64,000 nt of DNA from Triglochin maritima (taxonomy: Eukaryota; Streptophyta; Magnoliopsida; Alismatales; Juncaginaceae), in contig OY821777.1 in NCBI GenBank assembly GCA_963682175.1, positions 17,008,001 to 17,072,000 on the forward strand. Direction: 5' to 3'. The stretch's first letter is position 1. Each line of letters starts with the position of its first letter. Below the pieces are notes generated by a model. That model had not been told where the DNA came from, ran no database searches, and worked only from the letters and a program-made list of their open reading frames with translations. The position numbers and the translations under genes are program-made. This document shows, piece after piece, positions 10,316 through 20,699 of this stretch.

Positions 10316-10999
10316 ACTATGTTGATTCCTCGACTGGGCACCTATCGAGATGAAGTTGTTATACCTTCCGGGCGACGGCCCCGTTGGTCCCTGTGGCTCC
10401 GACCACTGAGATTTGCAGATCTGTATTCTATCGGCGCGCAGGCGTGACAGAGGCTCCCTGCCGAACCCTTGAGTAGTGTAGCCGCGTGTGGGGGGTGCGA
10501 TGTCGCGTGCTGTAAGGCTGCATGTGCCTGCAGTAGGTCTCCTCGGGAGACTCGTTGTTGACTGTCGGACTGATGTCCTGTTTTACCCTTCAGGGGAACT
10601 GTTTTCCATTTCTGTCGATGCCATGATACGCTACTAGTATGATATGTTCATTTGTGTAATGCATGCATATAGGTGAGTTGGCATACGGGGTTTCCTTCTG
10701 GAAACCCAGGCATTGTTGTTGCATCTTTTTCAGGACCGCAGTAGGTCCAGTGGGGTGGTGATCGGCGGGCGCGCGCATTTGGAGTCGGATCCTCTAACCG
10801 GACCACTGAGGTCAACATGATTACGTTTATCTTCCTTTGTCGTTTTGTTGTAATCATGTATTAATTTTGGCAAACTCTGATGTATTCTGGTGCACCGCTA
10901 TTTGTTTATGAGAAGTAACAGTCCCGCCTTTGATTATTGTGCTCTTTGTCTTGATTATGAATTTTTAAATTTTCCGCTGTATCGGGATGTTACAATTCA

Positions 11000-11418
11000 A
11001 CCCCTTTTATTTGTGTTGAATTGCAAGTTAATCTTCTTAAGTCATTATTTTAATATCATATTTTTAGAACTACGAGACGTCTTTAAGAGATGAAAACAAA
11101 GACTTATGTTTCTCTCGTTAAATTGGTTCGTTTGAGTACCATATTTGCTATGTTTCGATCACCTTTTAAGAACACCATTTTTCTTTACTTGGTTGTTTAT
11201 GAATCCATTTTGTTACAGTAGTGATGACCTTATGGTTTGTGTTACAAACCTTCTAGATATAGTTGATGACCTTATCTTTCCTTTTATCACATTTCAATCT
11301 AATTGATCGCCTCGTTATTCATCTTGTACGTCCATTGTCATCTTTTCTCAGGAGACTGTCGTGCAACAAGAGTCTTGCCTCTCTCTTTTAGTGACGTTTA
11401 TTTTGAAACCCCAAAAGT
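11000..11418. other. Intergenic, nothing identified
   Basis: AT-rich DNA between the solo LTR and the CACTA terminus. No reading frame or structural feature that I can support. Confidence 0.4.
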
Positions 11419-11750
11419 CACTACTACAGAAAAGGGAATATACGTCGGATGTACATGGGTATATACGTCGGATATCAGCATTCTCAGATCCGATGTCGAT
11501 GTGTACGTCGTCTATACATAGACGTCAGACGTGCTAAATCCGACGTCTATTCTTAAAGAATAGACATCAGCCCTTATATAGGACCGACATTTATTCTTTA
11601 GGTATAGACGTCGGTTAAATAACATACGACGTCTATTCTTTAAGAATAGACGTTGTCGGATTCATACAACTGGCATCTATTCCTTTTTCAGAGGAATAGA
11701 CGTCGGCTAATACTAAAATCTGACGTCTATTCTTAAACCTGGACAAAAAA
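11419..11750. repeat. CACTA subterminal repeat array
   Basis: About ten copies of a short motif around 'agacgtcgg' or its complement 'ccgacgtct', some in inverted pairs ('gacgtctattc...gaatagacgtc'), follow the CACTA terminus. This fits known CACTA architecture. Confidence 0.75.
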
Positions 11751-12100
11751 ATAAATAAATAGCATCTTGCACACTTGTATTTAGTAATCGTATTTGTAAT
11801 TCGTGTACATACAACCTGCACCAAATTCGTTCACAAATACTTACACACTTTCATCCACATGTACATACAAGCATAAAAGCATACAAACTCAAACACAAAC
11901 ACAAAAGCATACATGCACAAACACAAACACAAACATACAAGCATACACAATCATTCAACACACTTGGAATTAATTCATACATAAACAATTGACATTCATT
12001 CTAAAATTGAGACGATTATATTAAGGCATAAATTGTATGTTTGTAGTATAAGTGAACTTGTTAACTAAATTACAAAAAATACTAGTGACAGGAGAACCTC

Positions 12101-12917
12101 TTAGTTCATCAACATGTTTCTGATAAAATAGCAAGTCCATCGGTTGCGAGTTTTATCGAGCTCCTGTTGCGAGAATGGATCACTACTTTTTGGGAAGACC
12201 TATCAAAATACAAGTAATTTTTTTTATTATCTAAATATTGAAACTACAACTATACAAGTGAATAACAATCTATATTACCTTGGATAGGCATACGTCTTGA
12301 GTTGTCAATTCGAGGATTTTCTTCATGTATCTCATCACGTAGTAACCACATTCCGTATTTCTAACCTGCTTCCGGTACTACAAACATAGAAATTCGCTAA
12401 ATATATGTTCCTAACTTAATTAACAAAAATGGGAGATAACGTACTCTCATTGCATGCCATGTTATTCCTGCTTTTGTGGTTGTTCTCCTGTCACCTAAAA
12501 CTCTGTAAACCTTAATTGCCGTGAGTAGCACAAGTTAAACATTCATTCAATAATACTAATAAAAATCCATGAACTACAAATACGATAACTAAAACGAACT
12601 TACAAATTTAGAAGTTTCTTTATTGAGTCCCTTGGTTTATTCGACCCCAACGGATCAAACCAATATGACGAATTAGTCGTGGGGCATACAATGACAAGCA
12701 TCCAATGAGCCCTGTTATATATATAATTAGAAGCTTATTACAAAATAAAATTCCACTCTGAATTACAAAGTTTACCTCTAACGATAAGGGAGCAGATAAT
12801 ATCTTTTGTCTTCTTCTTTCATGAGAGTCTCAAGTTGACCCGATTTATCGTCATTCTCGTATATATGTAGATGGACTGATAAATCCAAATACTCGATCGT
12901 CGGGAAAGAGTGACCTT
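12101..12917 (-). pseudogene. Ulp1-like (C48) cysteine protease of CACTA element 1
   Basis: Five exons fit on the minus strand with good GT..AG sites and consistent phases: 12776-12917, 12604-12711, 12445-12502, 12279-12377 and 12101-12199. The translation carries the C48 hallmarks: His in 'AHWMLVIVCP', Asp in 'YWFDPLGS' and 'KPRDSIKKLL', and Cys in 'TECGYYVMRYMK'. The final exon ends 'RWTCYFIRNMLMN' at 12101. Plant CACTA elements often carry such proteases; a SUMO-protease activity is family knowledge, not shown here. One in-frame TAG sits at the end of exon 12776-12917, just before the catalytic His, so this copy is broken. An upstream exon reading 'VTKEDIMQFLAM' on the minus strand of 15184-15225 may be its 5' part, displaced by the LTR at 13060-15178. 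Confidence 0.75.
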
Positions 12918-14186
12918 CTGGCGTCATAAAAATGTCAACAACAGTAAAAATTATACTTTATTACAATTTCGATAAAATTATTCAATACATTTCATTTTAT
13001 ACCAAAGCAAATACTTACTTCACTTGCACGACGATAATCATGATACACAATGAATCTATTGAAAGGAATGTGTTCTAAAAGTTTTACTTTTATATGTCAA
13101 TTATTATGAATTGGATGTACAAACATTTTGTTCATTTATTATGGTATTCGTCTTTTGGAAGTGTTAAGGAAGATGTGTTTGGTCCTTAACTGTAGAGCTC
13201 TAAAAAATAATGGTTTACATAAATCAAAAGTTATTCATAATCATGGTAATTAATAATCGATTGTTGTAGCTCTACAAATAATTGACGACACGAGTATATA
13301 AAAGAGGAAAATATTACTTTTATATATTGAATAGACCTAACAAGTAAAAACATTATGGAATTGTGTTTTGTGTCATTAATGTTTTACTGTGTCTTGATCC
13401 TAAGATATGAGACTTGTATCTTTTCACTCAAGAATTGCTTAATTTGATTATTGTCAAAAACTATCAATGAGTATAGTGATAAATGCAATAGTTGGTTGAA
13501 CATGACTCGTACGGGAAAAGATAGCTAGTCAAACGATTATCGTTGCCTCTCTTAATTGAGTGATGATATTAGTGGGCCCCTTGATAAAACAAAATTATAA
13601 TGTGCACAATTTAACTTGAGTCAAGTTACATAGTTATAATTAGCTTAGAGAGATCAAGAAATGAATATAATACAAATGTGACACATTTCTACTTTGTATG
13701 TATTCTTAATATCATGTGGCAAGGGACAGACACAAGTGGTGCACATACATCACTAAATGGATCGTGTTTAGTTCGAGTGGAACAAAGACATCTATGCTAA
13801 TTGAGTAACTATAATGTGTAGCTAGATACCGCTTATAGTTTGAGATATTAAGTGTTTAATATCTCTGCCAATTTAGCTTAGATCCTCCTATAGGTCACAC
13901 CACAAAACTGGGAAACAAGAATCTTAATTTTGAGTTCATATGATGTGTCGGGTTTCATGTGAAAAGGGGACACATGTGGTGAATGAATAAAATCAATATG
14001 TCATGAGAATTGACATAATTAGAATCATAATAAATTCATATAAGGTGTGTATATTATGAGGTGTAATAATTTAATATCACATAGGATAATATATTACATA
14101 AGATATGAATTTGCTAAAAACCCCAAAAGATCAAATTTTGTTGAAAATAAATCGAAAATTTGACAAACACAAAATCGGGGTCAAAC

Positions 14187-14557
14187 ACGGTAAACCGTTT
14201 AGGGTTCGGTCGACCGGGGTGTCTTCGGAACGGTCAACCGAACGGGGAACGTGTAAAAACAATTGGTTGACCGAAATTGTCTGGAGTACCTGGACAATTA
14301 GGTTATGTTAACCAAGCGTGAACGGTCAACCGAGAAAGAATAGTTTCGGTAGACCGAAGGTAACACGGTCGTCCGATGAGTGTTTGCTAGGAGAAATTTT
14401 GGTGGGTCAACGGTCGACCGAGCAAGACGCGGATCGTCCGGATTTTTCCAGAGAATTTTTCTCATGCATATTCATTCGACCGTTTAGCTCACGGTCCACC
14501 GAACATGTGTTATAACCGAATGGTTCGGTTCACCGAGAAAAATTCTCGGTCAACCGA
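14187..14557 (+). promoter_or_regulatory. Paired-dyad array A, in U3 of the family A LTR
   Basis: Sites start at 14187/14206 (19 bp), 14230/14263 (33), 14304/14322 (18), 14346/14365 (19), 14410/14429 (19), 14472/14491 (19) and 14525/14546 (21). Nine match CGGTNNACCG exactly. Centres are AA, CG, CA, AG, CC, TC and others, so the two middle bases are free while the arms are held. The whole array ends about 175 bp before the TATA box, an enhancer-like position. Confidence 0.88.
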
Positions 14558-14730
14558 ACAATGCGATTTTTGCCTGAATTATTAAGAGAATAATTAGATC
14601 ATTGGTTTGATTAATTACAGATTTAATTAAACATTTTTAGGATTCTTACGTGACAATTTGAGATTAATTTTAAGAGAGAATAAGCAAGAGATGATGACTA
14701 AGGAATAGTTCTTGATAATTATGATTTGGG

Positions 14731-14741
14731 AACCTATAAAA
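14731..14741 (+). promoter_or_regulatory. TATA box of the family A LTR
   Basis: CCTATAAAAGG is a strong plant TATA element placed as expected for the LTR promoter. It fixes the orientation of this LTR. Confidence 0.6.
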
Positions 14742-15180
14742 GGACTCATCATCCTACTTGTTTATGTTAATGCAAAAATTCTTTCTCTCATTAATCTCTC
14801 CTTTAATCACCACGAAAATCTCTTAATAGTTTTAAGTTTTGGAGTTATAAATCTCAGGAGCTTAAAGATGGGTTATTAGCTAGATTCTAAGTCTAATTAG
14901 ATATTGATTGACTAGCTCTTTTCTCTCTAATCTTGTTTAGAGTTTGGTGAACACTTGAAGGCGATTGAACGGGTAACGCGACTCCAGATCTTCGAAAGGT
15001 TTTAGAGAACCTTTAGGTATGATTCTTTCTTTGTGATTTATTTTAATATATGTAGGATTGCATGATATTAGAATAAACACAGTAATGTACATAAAATTGT
15101 TGAAAGTATAAAATCGATTGTGTATGTTGTATTAACTTTTAAAAAATATATACATACAAAGGGACACAAAATCCTACATC

Positions 15181-16105
15181 CATCGCCAAGAACTGCATGA
15201 TATCCTCTTTGGTGACGTACAATTGTACAAAGCCGGAGTTGGAGAAGGAGTCGACATGCCAGAGTTTGTGGATCAGTCAAATGAAGACGTCGAGCATTTT
15301 TGGACCATCGTCGATGAGATTTCGGGGAGCGATCCTGCAGTAATTCGTAGTGTCTCTCGTATTTTATACGCGCAGTTACACCCCGATCAATCGAACTATC
15401 TAGAGCCCGTAGAAAATACTAAGGTACAAGGTCGACCAAGGGGAAAGTCAACACGTCGGGACCCGAGTGCCTTTGAGTATGCTGAGCAAGGACGTGGTCG
15501 ATCTTCTAGTAGTCGGAGCATGGGTCATGGTCGATCTTCTAGTTCGTCTCAATAATCCGTAAACATGAGTACAAGATTTGGTATGACGACATGTTTGCTG
15601 TTATTATTATTACTTCGTTGTTGTTTTTTCAGTAAACATGTTCTTCCAGTTATTATATATAGCTTTGCTATTTTGTCATCCTGTAGTGTCCGGACGGATT
15701 TGCGTTTATAACTTCCCATATGTTGATAGACTTCCAAGAATAATCTTACAATTTCTGGAGAGGTGGAATGATGTACGTGCTGATGGTAACTATAGATTTC
15801 GATGTGTTGTCGATATTTTCCATGATGGTCAAGACAATTGGTTTTACGTCCGTCGTGCGATTTCTAATGAGATAGGGGCGCATCCCATTTATGAGCACGT
15901 TTATTATGACGGTGTGGTACAGGCTCGTCAGCGAATTGATTGTGGCGGAGGCCCTTGTAGCGATGATCATTATATGGAGATTTGGTGCGACTTGTTCCTG
16001 ATTGCCAATTTTTACAAGTGTGCAGTTATTTGTTTTTCACGTGGAGCGGATGGTTCGTTGTACCCATGTATTACAGTGCTACTTGGGAGAGTCCGTCAAC
16101 CATGA
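15181..16105 (+). pseudogene. MULE-encoded protein C-terminus with OTU-like domain (active-site Cys lost)
   Basis: The first open part (15181-15555) has 'QGRPRGKSTRRDPSAFEYAE' and a Ser/Arg tail, the linker typical of plant MULE/FAR1-like proteins that carry an OTU domain. A second frame (15638-16105) shows the OTU pattern: 'RADGNYRFRCV' corresponds to the DGNCGFRxV active-site box, followed by 'DNWFYVRRAI' and 'HYMEIWCDLFLIANFYKCAVICFS'. The catalytic Cys is Tyr, so deubiquitinase-like activity should be absent. The transposase core is not present; the left part was lost or cut off by the LTR at 13060-15178. The MULE terminal repeat follows at 16370-16740. Confidence 0.7.
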
Positions 16106-16359
16106 CGAAGTCATGCAAAGAGTTGATCATTGCTCATTTAGGGAGTTACATACATTACATTCGCTTAGAATTAGCTGAGAGATTCCTAGTACCTCTTATA
16201 TCGACCATGTTGTTTCAAATGCGAGACGAGAATATTTTAGAAATAAAATTTTGTTAAATGGATTTAAGCATCTAAATTAACAAAATTATTAATTATTTTT
16301 AACTAATTACCAATTAATAGTAATTATTACTTATAACTAATTTATATAAAAAATTGGAG

Positions 16360-16740
16360 GGCGTTTGCCGGAGATCCGCCACCCCAAGGGGTGGGCGTTC
16401 GGTGGGAGCCGCAGACGTTGGGGGGGGGGGGGGGGGGGGGATGCTCCCGTGGATGCCCTCCCAAAAAATATTTTTTAAAACTTGAAATAAATGAGACATT
16501 TTACCAGATTTGAATGCACTTGGGCGTTCGTTGGCTCCTTTCCTGACCCCTGAGACATTGTTTTTTATGATTATAAGAGGAAGATGAAGAGAGAGTGGCG
16601 GTAGGAGAGTGAAATGAAAAGATATATAAGTAGAAATGAGAGAAGAGCAAAATGGTAACTCACACGACAATTTAAGTAATTTTCGGACGACGTTTAGTAG
16701 TTTAGTTTCTTTTTAGTAAACTTCTAAGCTATATCAAAAT
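16360..16740. mobile_element. MULE terminal inverted repeat (right end)
   Basis: This is the reverse complement of the left end at about 800-1090: shared blocks include 'agagaagagcaaaatgg', 'tttatgattat' and 'gacaatttaagtaattttc'. It terminates the OTU-coding MULE. It contains a GC-rich palindromic module ('gccaccccaaggggtgggc') and a run of 21 G. Confidence 0.7.
16420..16440. repeat. Poly-G tract, 21 nt
   Basis: Uninterrupted G run inside the MULE terminal repeat. The matching position in the 0.8-1.1 kb copy has no such run. Confidence 0.9.
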
Positions 16741-16995
16741 TAAAACAATAATTACATGTTTGACAAGGGTGCTTAACATTAATAATTGATAAGGAAAAAT
16801 GGAAAATGATGTTTTTAATCTTTAAGAAGCTGAATCAACATATATGCCCGAGGAATATGTGAAAACAAATTTGAGGGAAACTATAATGAATAGTAATTGA
16901 GGGAAAATGGAATACTCTTAAATCAACTTTATCGCAACAGTGACAAATGAATTGTATCCAAGAAACCACTGCATATTATGAAATATTAGACCCAA

Positions 16996-17835
16996 CACTA
17001 CTAGAAATATAGATTTCGCCGATGGAAAAACATCCATTAGACTACCATTCGTCGGTGTACAGAAACATACATAGACGAATGTCGTAAGCCGTCGGTGTAC
17101 ACGTTCACCGACGGAACCGGTCGACAACTCCGACAAAAAGGCAACGTCAGGAAACGTTTTCATAGTATTCGTCATAGCAAAAATCTACACCGATGGATCT
17201 CTGTGTCGGTGCAAATTTTGAATGCACAGTAAAATGATTTTTTTTCACGGGAAACCTACACCAACGGATGTCGCAACCTACACCGACGAATATATAGGCG
17301 TCAATGACTCACTCAAATCCTCCAACGGATATTATCCATCGGTGAGGAGTTTGAATCCCGGTCAAATGATTTTTTCGCGGAAATACAGGCACTGACAACT
17401 AGAAAAACCTACACCGACGGATAGCTTCCATCGGTGTAGAATTCAAAAAATTACCGTTTGAACTTGATCTATTTACAAACGGTGACGGATGTAAACTTAC
17501 ACCGACAGACATATCCGTTTGAACTTAATCTGTAGGAAAACCTACTCAGTCGATGCCTTTAATATGTTTGAACTTAATCTGTTTACATACAACGACGGAT
17601 GTAAACCTACACCGACAGACATATTCGTCGGTATGTGTTAAAGGCACCAATAGATAGCTTCCTTCTGTGTAGAATTCAAAAAATTACAGTTTGAACTTAA
17701 TTTGTTTACATATGGCGACGAATGATATAACAAGCACCACACCCTGTGGGAGACAGTGATAGGCGTAGATGTCGATGACGTTAGGCGGACGATACCCCAC
17801 GGCTAGCCGATGGTGCAACCGATAGTGAGGACGTT
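16996..17835 (+). mobile_element. CACTA element 2, left terminus and subterminal repeats
   Basis: It starts with CACTACTAGAAATATAG (16996). To about 17740 the sequence is filled with 'caccgacgga' and 'tccgtcggtg' repeats in both orientations, a CACTA subterminal array different from that of element 1. Coding traces of the element resume at about 20700 after a nested LTR. The right terminus was not found. Confidence 0.75.
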
Positions 17836-18475
17836 TGTTTCGATCAAGCTTTAAACCACAAGTGCACGACCGCGATGAAGCGGTGACAAATATGGGTCGA
17901 AACCATTGGGAGGTGTGTCAACTCTGGTTTTTCAGAAATCAAGTGGAAAATAAAGGGGAGAAGAGGTTTGATTATACTAAACTAACGATTAACAAATGAG
18001 AAAGATAACAACTCAAGATTAACTAAAACTAAACTAAGCAACTAACAACGTGAGATGAAATTCAGTAAGGAAAACCCCTAGGGGGTATAGTGTGTGTACA
18101 CATTAATAAGGTTGCGAAAATGCATCAATAAGACATAAGTGTATGTTGTGTTTTCATGCATAAGAAATGTCTAATGGTTGTGGCAAAACCTATCAATCGA
18201 ATAACTAACCTAGTTGATTAACAATAACATAAACAAGTTGACTATTAAGAACTTAAACAAGCATGAAAAGTGTCTAAAAGTTGTGGCAAAACACATCAAG
18301 TTAAGTATTCTCATTTAAACAAACAAGCATACATTCACATCATCACATATTACATAAAATAACATTCATTCCCAATCTTTATTACATGTATAAACATCAT
18401 CTCCAGCCCCAAAAAGGAATAAAACTATTCACTACACATTAAGTTAACAATTATAGTAAGAAAGAAGGACATTCT

Positions 18476-19997
18476 TGTTAGGATCTATGACCCTCTAATC
18501 GCTTAGAAAAATGCAGAATTAAAAATATTAAGCGAAGGATTAAGGAGTAGAGACAATGCAAACCACAAATCGTCGACACCGGAGTTTAGAGAGGTTCGAC
18601 ACCCACACCAAGGTCCTAGTCCTCCTCGCAAGCCTCGCTCGATCCCCCGAGCCTTGCTTACGGTTCCACTAACCGATCTTCGTTCCGGGCCGAGACCAAC
18701 GCCGTTTACAACACCAAGCCTCGCGAACAATCCTCGCCTCGCTCGTGTCTCCTCTCACAACCCGAGAGGGGGCTTCCTCGAAGCTTTTACAACTCTTTGA
18801 TTCTTGAATAAGGAATTGGAATCAAACTCTAACTAACACTCTATACTTGAGCACACTTGGATATGATATTGAATTGGATATGCAAGTGGTGAAGTTTAGG
18901 CTTGAGTGTTGAAGAATAAGCTTTGAAGGTTTGGAAATTGAGAGCACAAAGATAGTTGATGAATGGAAGGTGTTGTCTCTTGTTTTGTGTCTCTAGAGTG
19001 GTGTTTATATAGGTTTCAAAGCTTATAGATCCGTTGGAGAGTTGGTGGTGAATGGACCAATGAGAAAGCAAGATGTGACTTAAGCTCGTCCAGAAATCGA
19101 GACAAATTCGGTCGACCGTTATCCACACGGTAGTCTGAAACATTGGTCTGAACTAAGAACTCGGTTGACCGATTAAGTATCGGATCGCCGTTCACCAACC
19201 TCCAGTAGCTTTTATCTATTTAGCCCTAATTAAATTCGGTTCACCGAAGTCCATTCGGTTCACTGTTCCAAGGTGGACAGTAGAATTGATTGGGCTCTGA
19301 TCTACTCAAGTTCGGTTGACCGTGATCACTTCGGTAGACCAAAATTAGCGTGAGTTTTACGCTGACAATGCGTGGGAAATTGTTTTACCAATAACGTTCA
19401 AGTTAAATAGTCGTTGGGCTCCTAAAGCCAATTTGGATTCGGTAGACCGAAGTGTGTACGGTCGTCCGAAAAGGGTCAAGTTAATTGGGCTTTAGGGTCT
19501 TGATTTGAATGCGACCGTTGGAGCAAAGTCCAAAACAGGTCCAGGGCTATTCGGTCGACCGAAGGTGTTTCGGTCTTCCGTTGGGGCAATTCCAGAGAAC
19601 ACCTAAGTTTCACTGTTGGGAAGTATTCGGCTATCCGACAGGTGTTCGGTGAACCGAACTAGGTAGAGTTTGGTTAACCGAAATAAGTTCGGTTTACCGA
19701 GAAATGACGGGACAGAATCCTAGTGCTCAAGTTTACATAAAATCCTATGGACTCAATAAATATAAAGTTACATGTCCTGGTCCAAAGCTTTGATTACAAG
19801 TCTTGAGTCTTGATGTCCTTGTCCCAATGTTCATTTCCTTGATTGTCTTGATCAACCTATTAAGATAATTGCAAGTATACAAACATATATGCAATGCATG
19901 TAATCGTGTTTGCTCACTTTGATTGATTAGGTTGATTGATTAAGATTAGTTTAATTAATCATCAAAATTAATATAGATTAAGGCCAAAAAGCCAACA
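18476..19997 (-). mobile_element. Solo LTR nested in gypsy LTR, 1522 bp, TSD ATTCT
   Basis: It begins TGTTAGGATC and ends AAAAGCCAACA, flanked by an exact 5-bp duplication ATTCT (18471-18475 and 19998-20002). A minus-strand TATA box CCTATATAAACACC (about 19000-19013) suggests minus orientation, with U3 to the right of it. The right part (19108-19700) is the most regular dyad array in the window. No coding sequence adjoins it. Confidence 0.88.
19108..19700 (-). promoter_or_regulatory. Paired-dyad array IV: eight pairs, all exactly 19 bp
   Basis: Sites start at 19108/19127, 19161/19180, 19236/19255, 19312/19331, 19439/19458, 19551/19570, 19627/19646 and 19670/19689. Each pair is 12 bp + 7 bp + 12 bp. 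Eight sites match CGGTNNACCG exactly. Usually one member is perfect and the other carries 1-3 changes. The gaps between pairs are irregular (31-115 bp) and unrelated in sequence. The array begins about 100 bp upstream of the minus-strand TATA box. Confidence 0.92.
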
Positions 19998-20699
19998 ATT
20001 CTAACTAAATATACTACGATTAAGAAAATGAAACTAAGCTAAACATGCAAGCATTAAAAGAGACAAATGAAGATAAAACTAGAATAAATTATTTTATCAA
20101 TGACTCACATTATAAGTAGCATCTTCCACTTGAGTTTTGCTCCAAAGACTTACTCAAAGTAGAGAGAATGACCACCAAACAATGAGTAGGTTAAAATTAG
20201 GAAAAAAGTTCTATTTATAGACATGAAAAAGGCAACTGAGGACAATCCCCCCGGTGTGGGACTAATGAAACATTCACAGAATAGATATAAACACATAACC
20301 CATATCCGTGCGAAATTGGGTCGGATTTTGACCAAATTTTGCACATCTACATAAGTTCTTAAATTCTTCACGTGGGGTGCACCCTGGTCAGTCATTTGAG
20401 TCTGCGCCCGACTCTAATTGCCAAAATATTCGTCATGATGATGTGAAGTTTCTCGGTTTACTATTTGGTCACTTCGGACTTACGTACAAGTCCTTCCCTT
20501 TTGCTGATGGGTCATTGTGTATGACATACATGTCTATTTTGCATCATTTAAGCCATGAGGACACATGTATTGCCTCATCGTTATTCAAATTTGAGATTAG
20601 TGTCAAAGAAGGACAATGATGTGGCATGGGCGGAATTAACGGTAATAATACATACGAGTTCTTAAGTTATATTAGTATTGATTTAAATTTTAAATTAAT

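Larger units (their letters stand above)
8823..10994. mobile_element. Solo LTR, 2172 bp, TSD ATTCA
   Basis: It begins TGTTAGGACC and ends GGATGTTACA, with TG..CA termini, flanked by an exact 5-bp duplication ATTCA (8818-8822 and 10995-10999). No internal retrotransposon coding region adjoins it, so it is a solo LTR left by LTR-LTR recombination. It is GC-rich in the middle with a 'gttgtgccg' micro-repeat cluster at 10200-10310. The length and termini suggest a Ty3/gypsy chromovirus-type element, but without coding sequence the family is a guess. It carries the largest dyad array in the window (9335-9819). No clear TATA box was found in either orientation. Confidence 0.85.
11419..13054 (-). 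mobile_element. CACTA (En/Spm) element 1, terminus and 3' gene part
   Basis: The left terminus CACTACTACAGAAAA (11419-11433) is a classic CACTA inverted repeat. It is followed to about 11750 by subterminal repeats of 'acgtcgg', 'tagacgtcgg' and 'cgacgtctattc' in both orientations, the kind of array bound by En/Spm-type proteins. Next to it a spliced Ulp1-like gene runs toward the terminus on the minus strand. The opposite terminus was not found; the element appears cut by the LTR at 13060. Confidence 0.75.
13060..15178 (+). mobile_element. Solo LTR, family A, 2119 bp
   Basis: It begins TGAAAGGAATGTG and ends AAATCCTACA. Flanks TCTAT (13055-13059) and TCCAT (15179-15183) are a 4/5 target duplication. 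A TATA box CCTATAAAAGG lies near 14731-14741, giving plus orientation with U3 to its left. Diverged copies occur inverted at 33248-35051 and, split by insertions, at 38260-50626. No internal coding region adjoins it. The superfamily is not determinable from the LTR alone. It holds dyad array A (14187-14557), 170-550 bp upstream of the TATA box. Confidence 0.8.
17836..20625 (-). mobile_element. Gypsy-type LTR copy 1, interrupted by a solo LTR
   Basis: It starts TGTTTCGATC and shares 'aaaccacaagtgcacg', 'gaagcggtgacaaatatggg', 'gcatacattcac' and 'ttctatttatagacatg' with LTRs at 48581 and 50679. A minus-strand TATA box (complement of 'ttctatttatag', about 20210) gives minus orientation. It sits inside CACTA element 2. 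The right border is approximate. A separate solo LTR (18476-19997) is nested in it. Confidence 0.65.

Noticed and set aside
14187..14557. W-box (TTGACC) cluster for WRKY factors
   Set aside because: Only sites with CA or TG centres contain it. Most sites have CG, AG, AA, CC or TC centres, and the conserved part is the symmetric CGGT..ACCG arms.
770..16740. One giant 16-kb MULE carrying LHCB2 between inverted ends
   Set aside because: The left end also pairs with a closer right end at 2040-2100, and several complete insertions with their own TSDs lie between. Two separate elements are simpler.
19108..19700. Pairs acting as RNA hairpins (first site pairing with the second)
   Set aside because: I compared the centre bases and arm changes within pairs and saw no compensatory changes; members resemble each other directly as often as in complement. 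The arrays also lie upstream of the TATA boxes. DNA recognition fits better.
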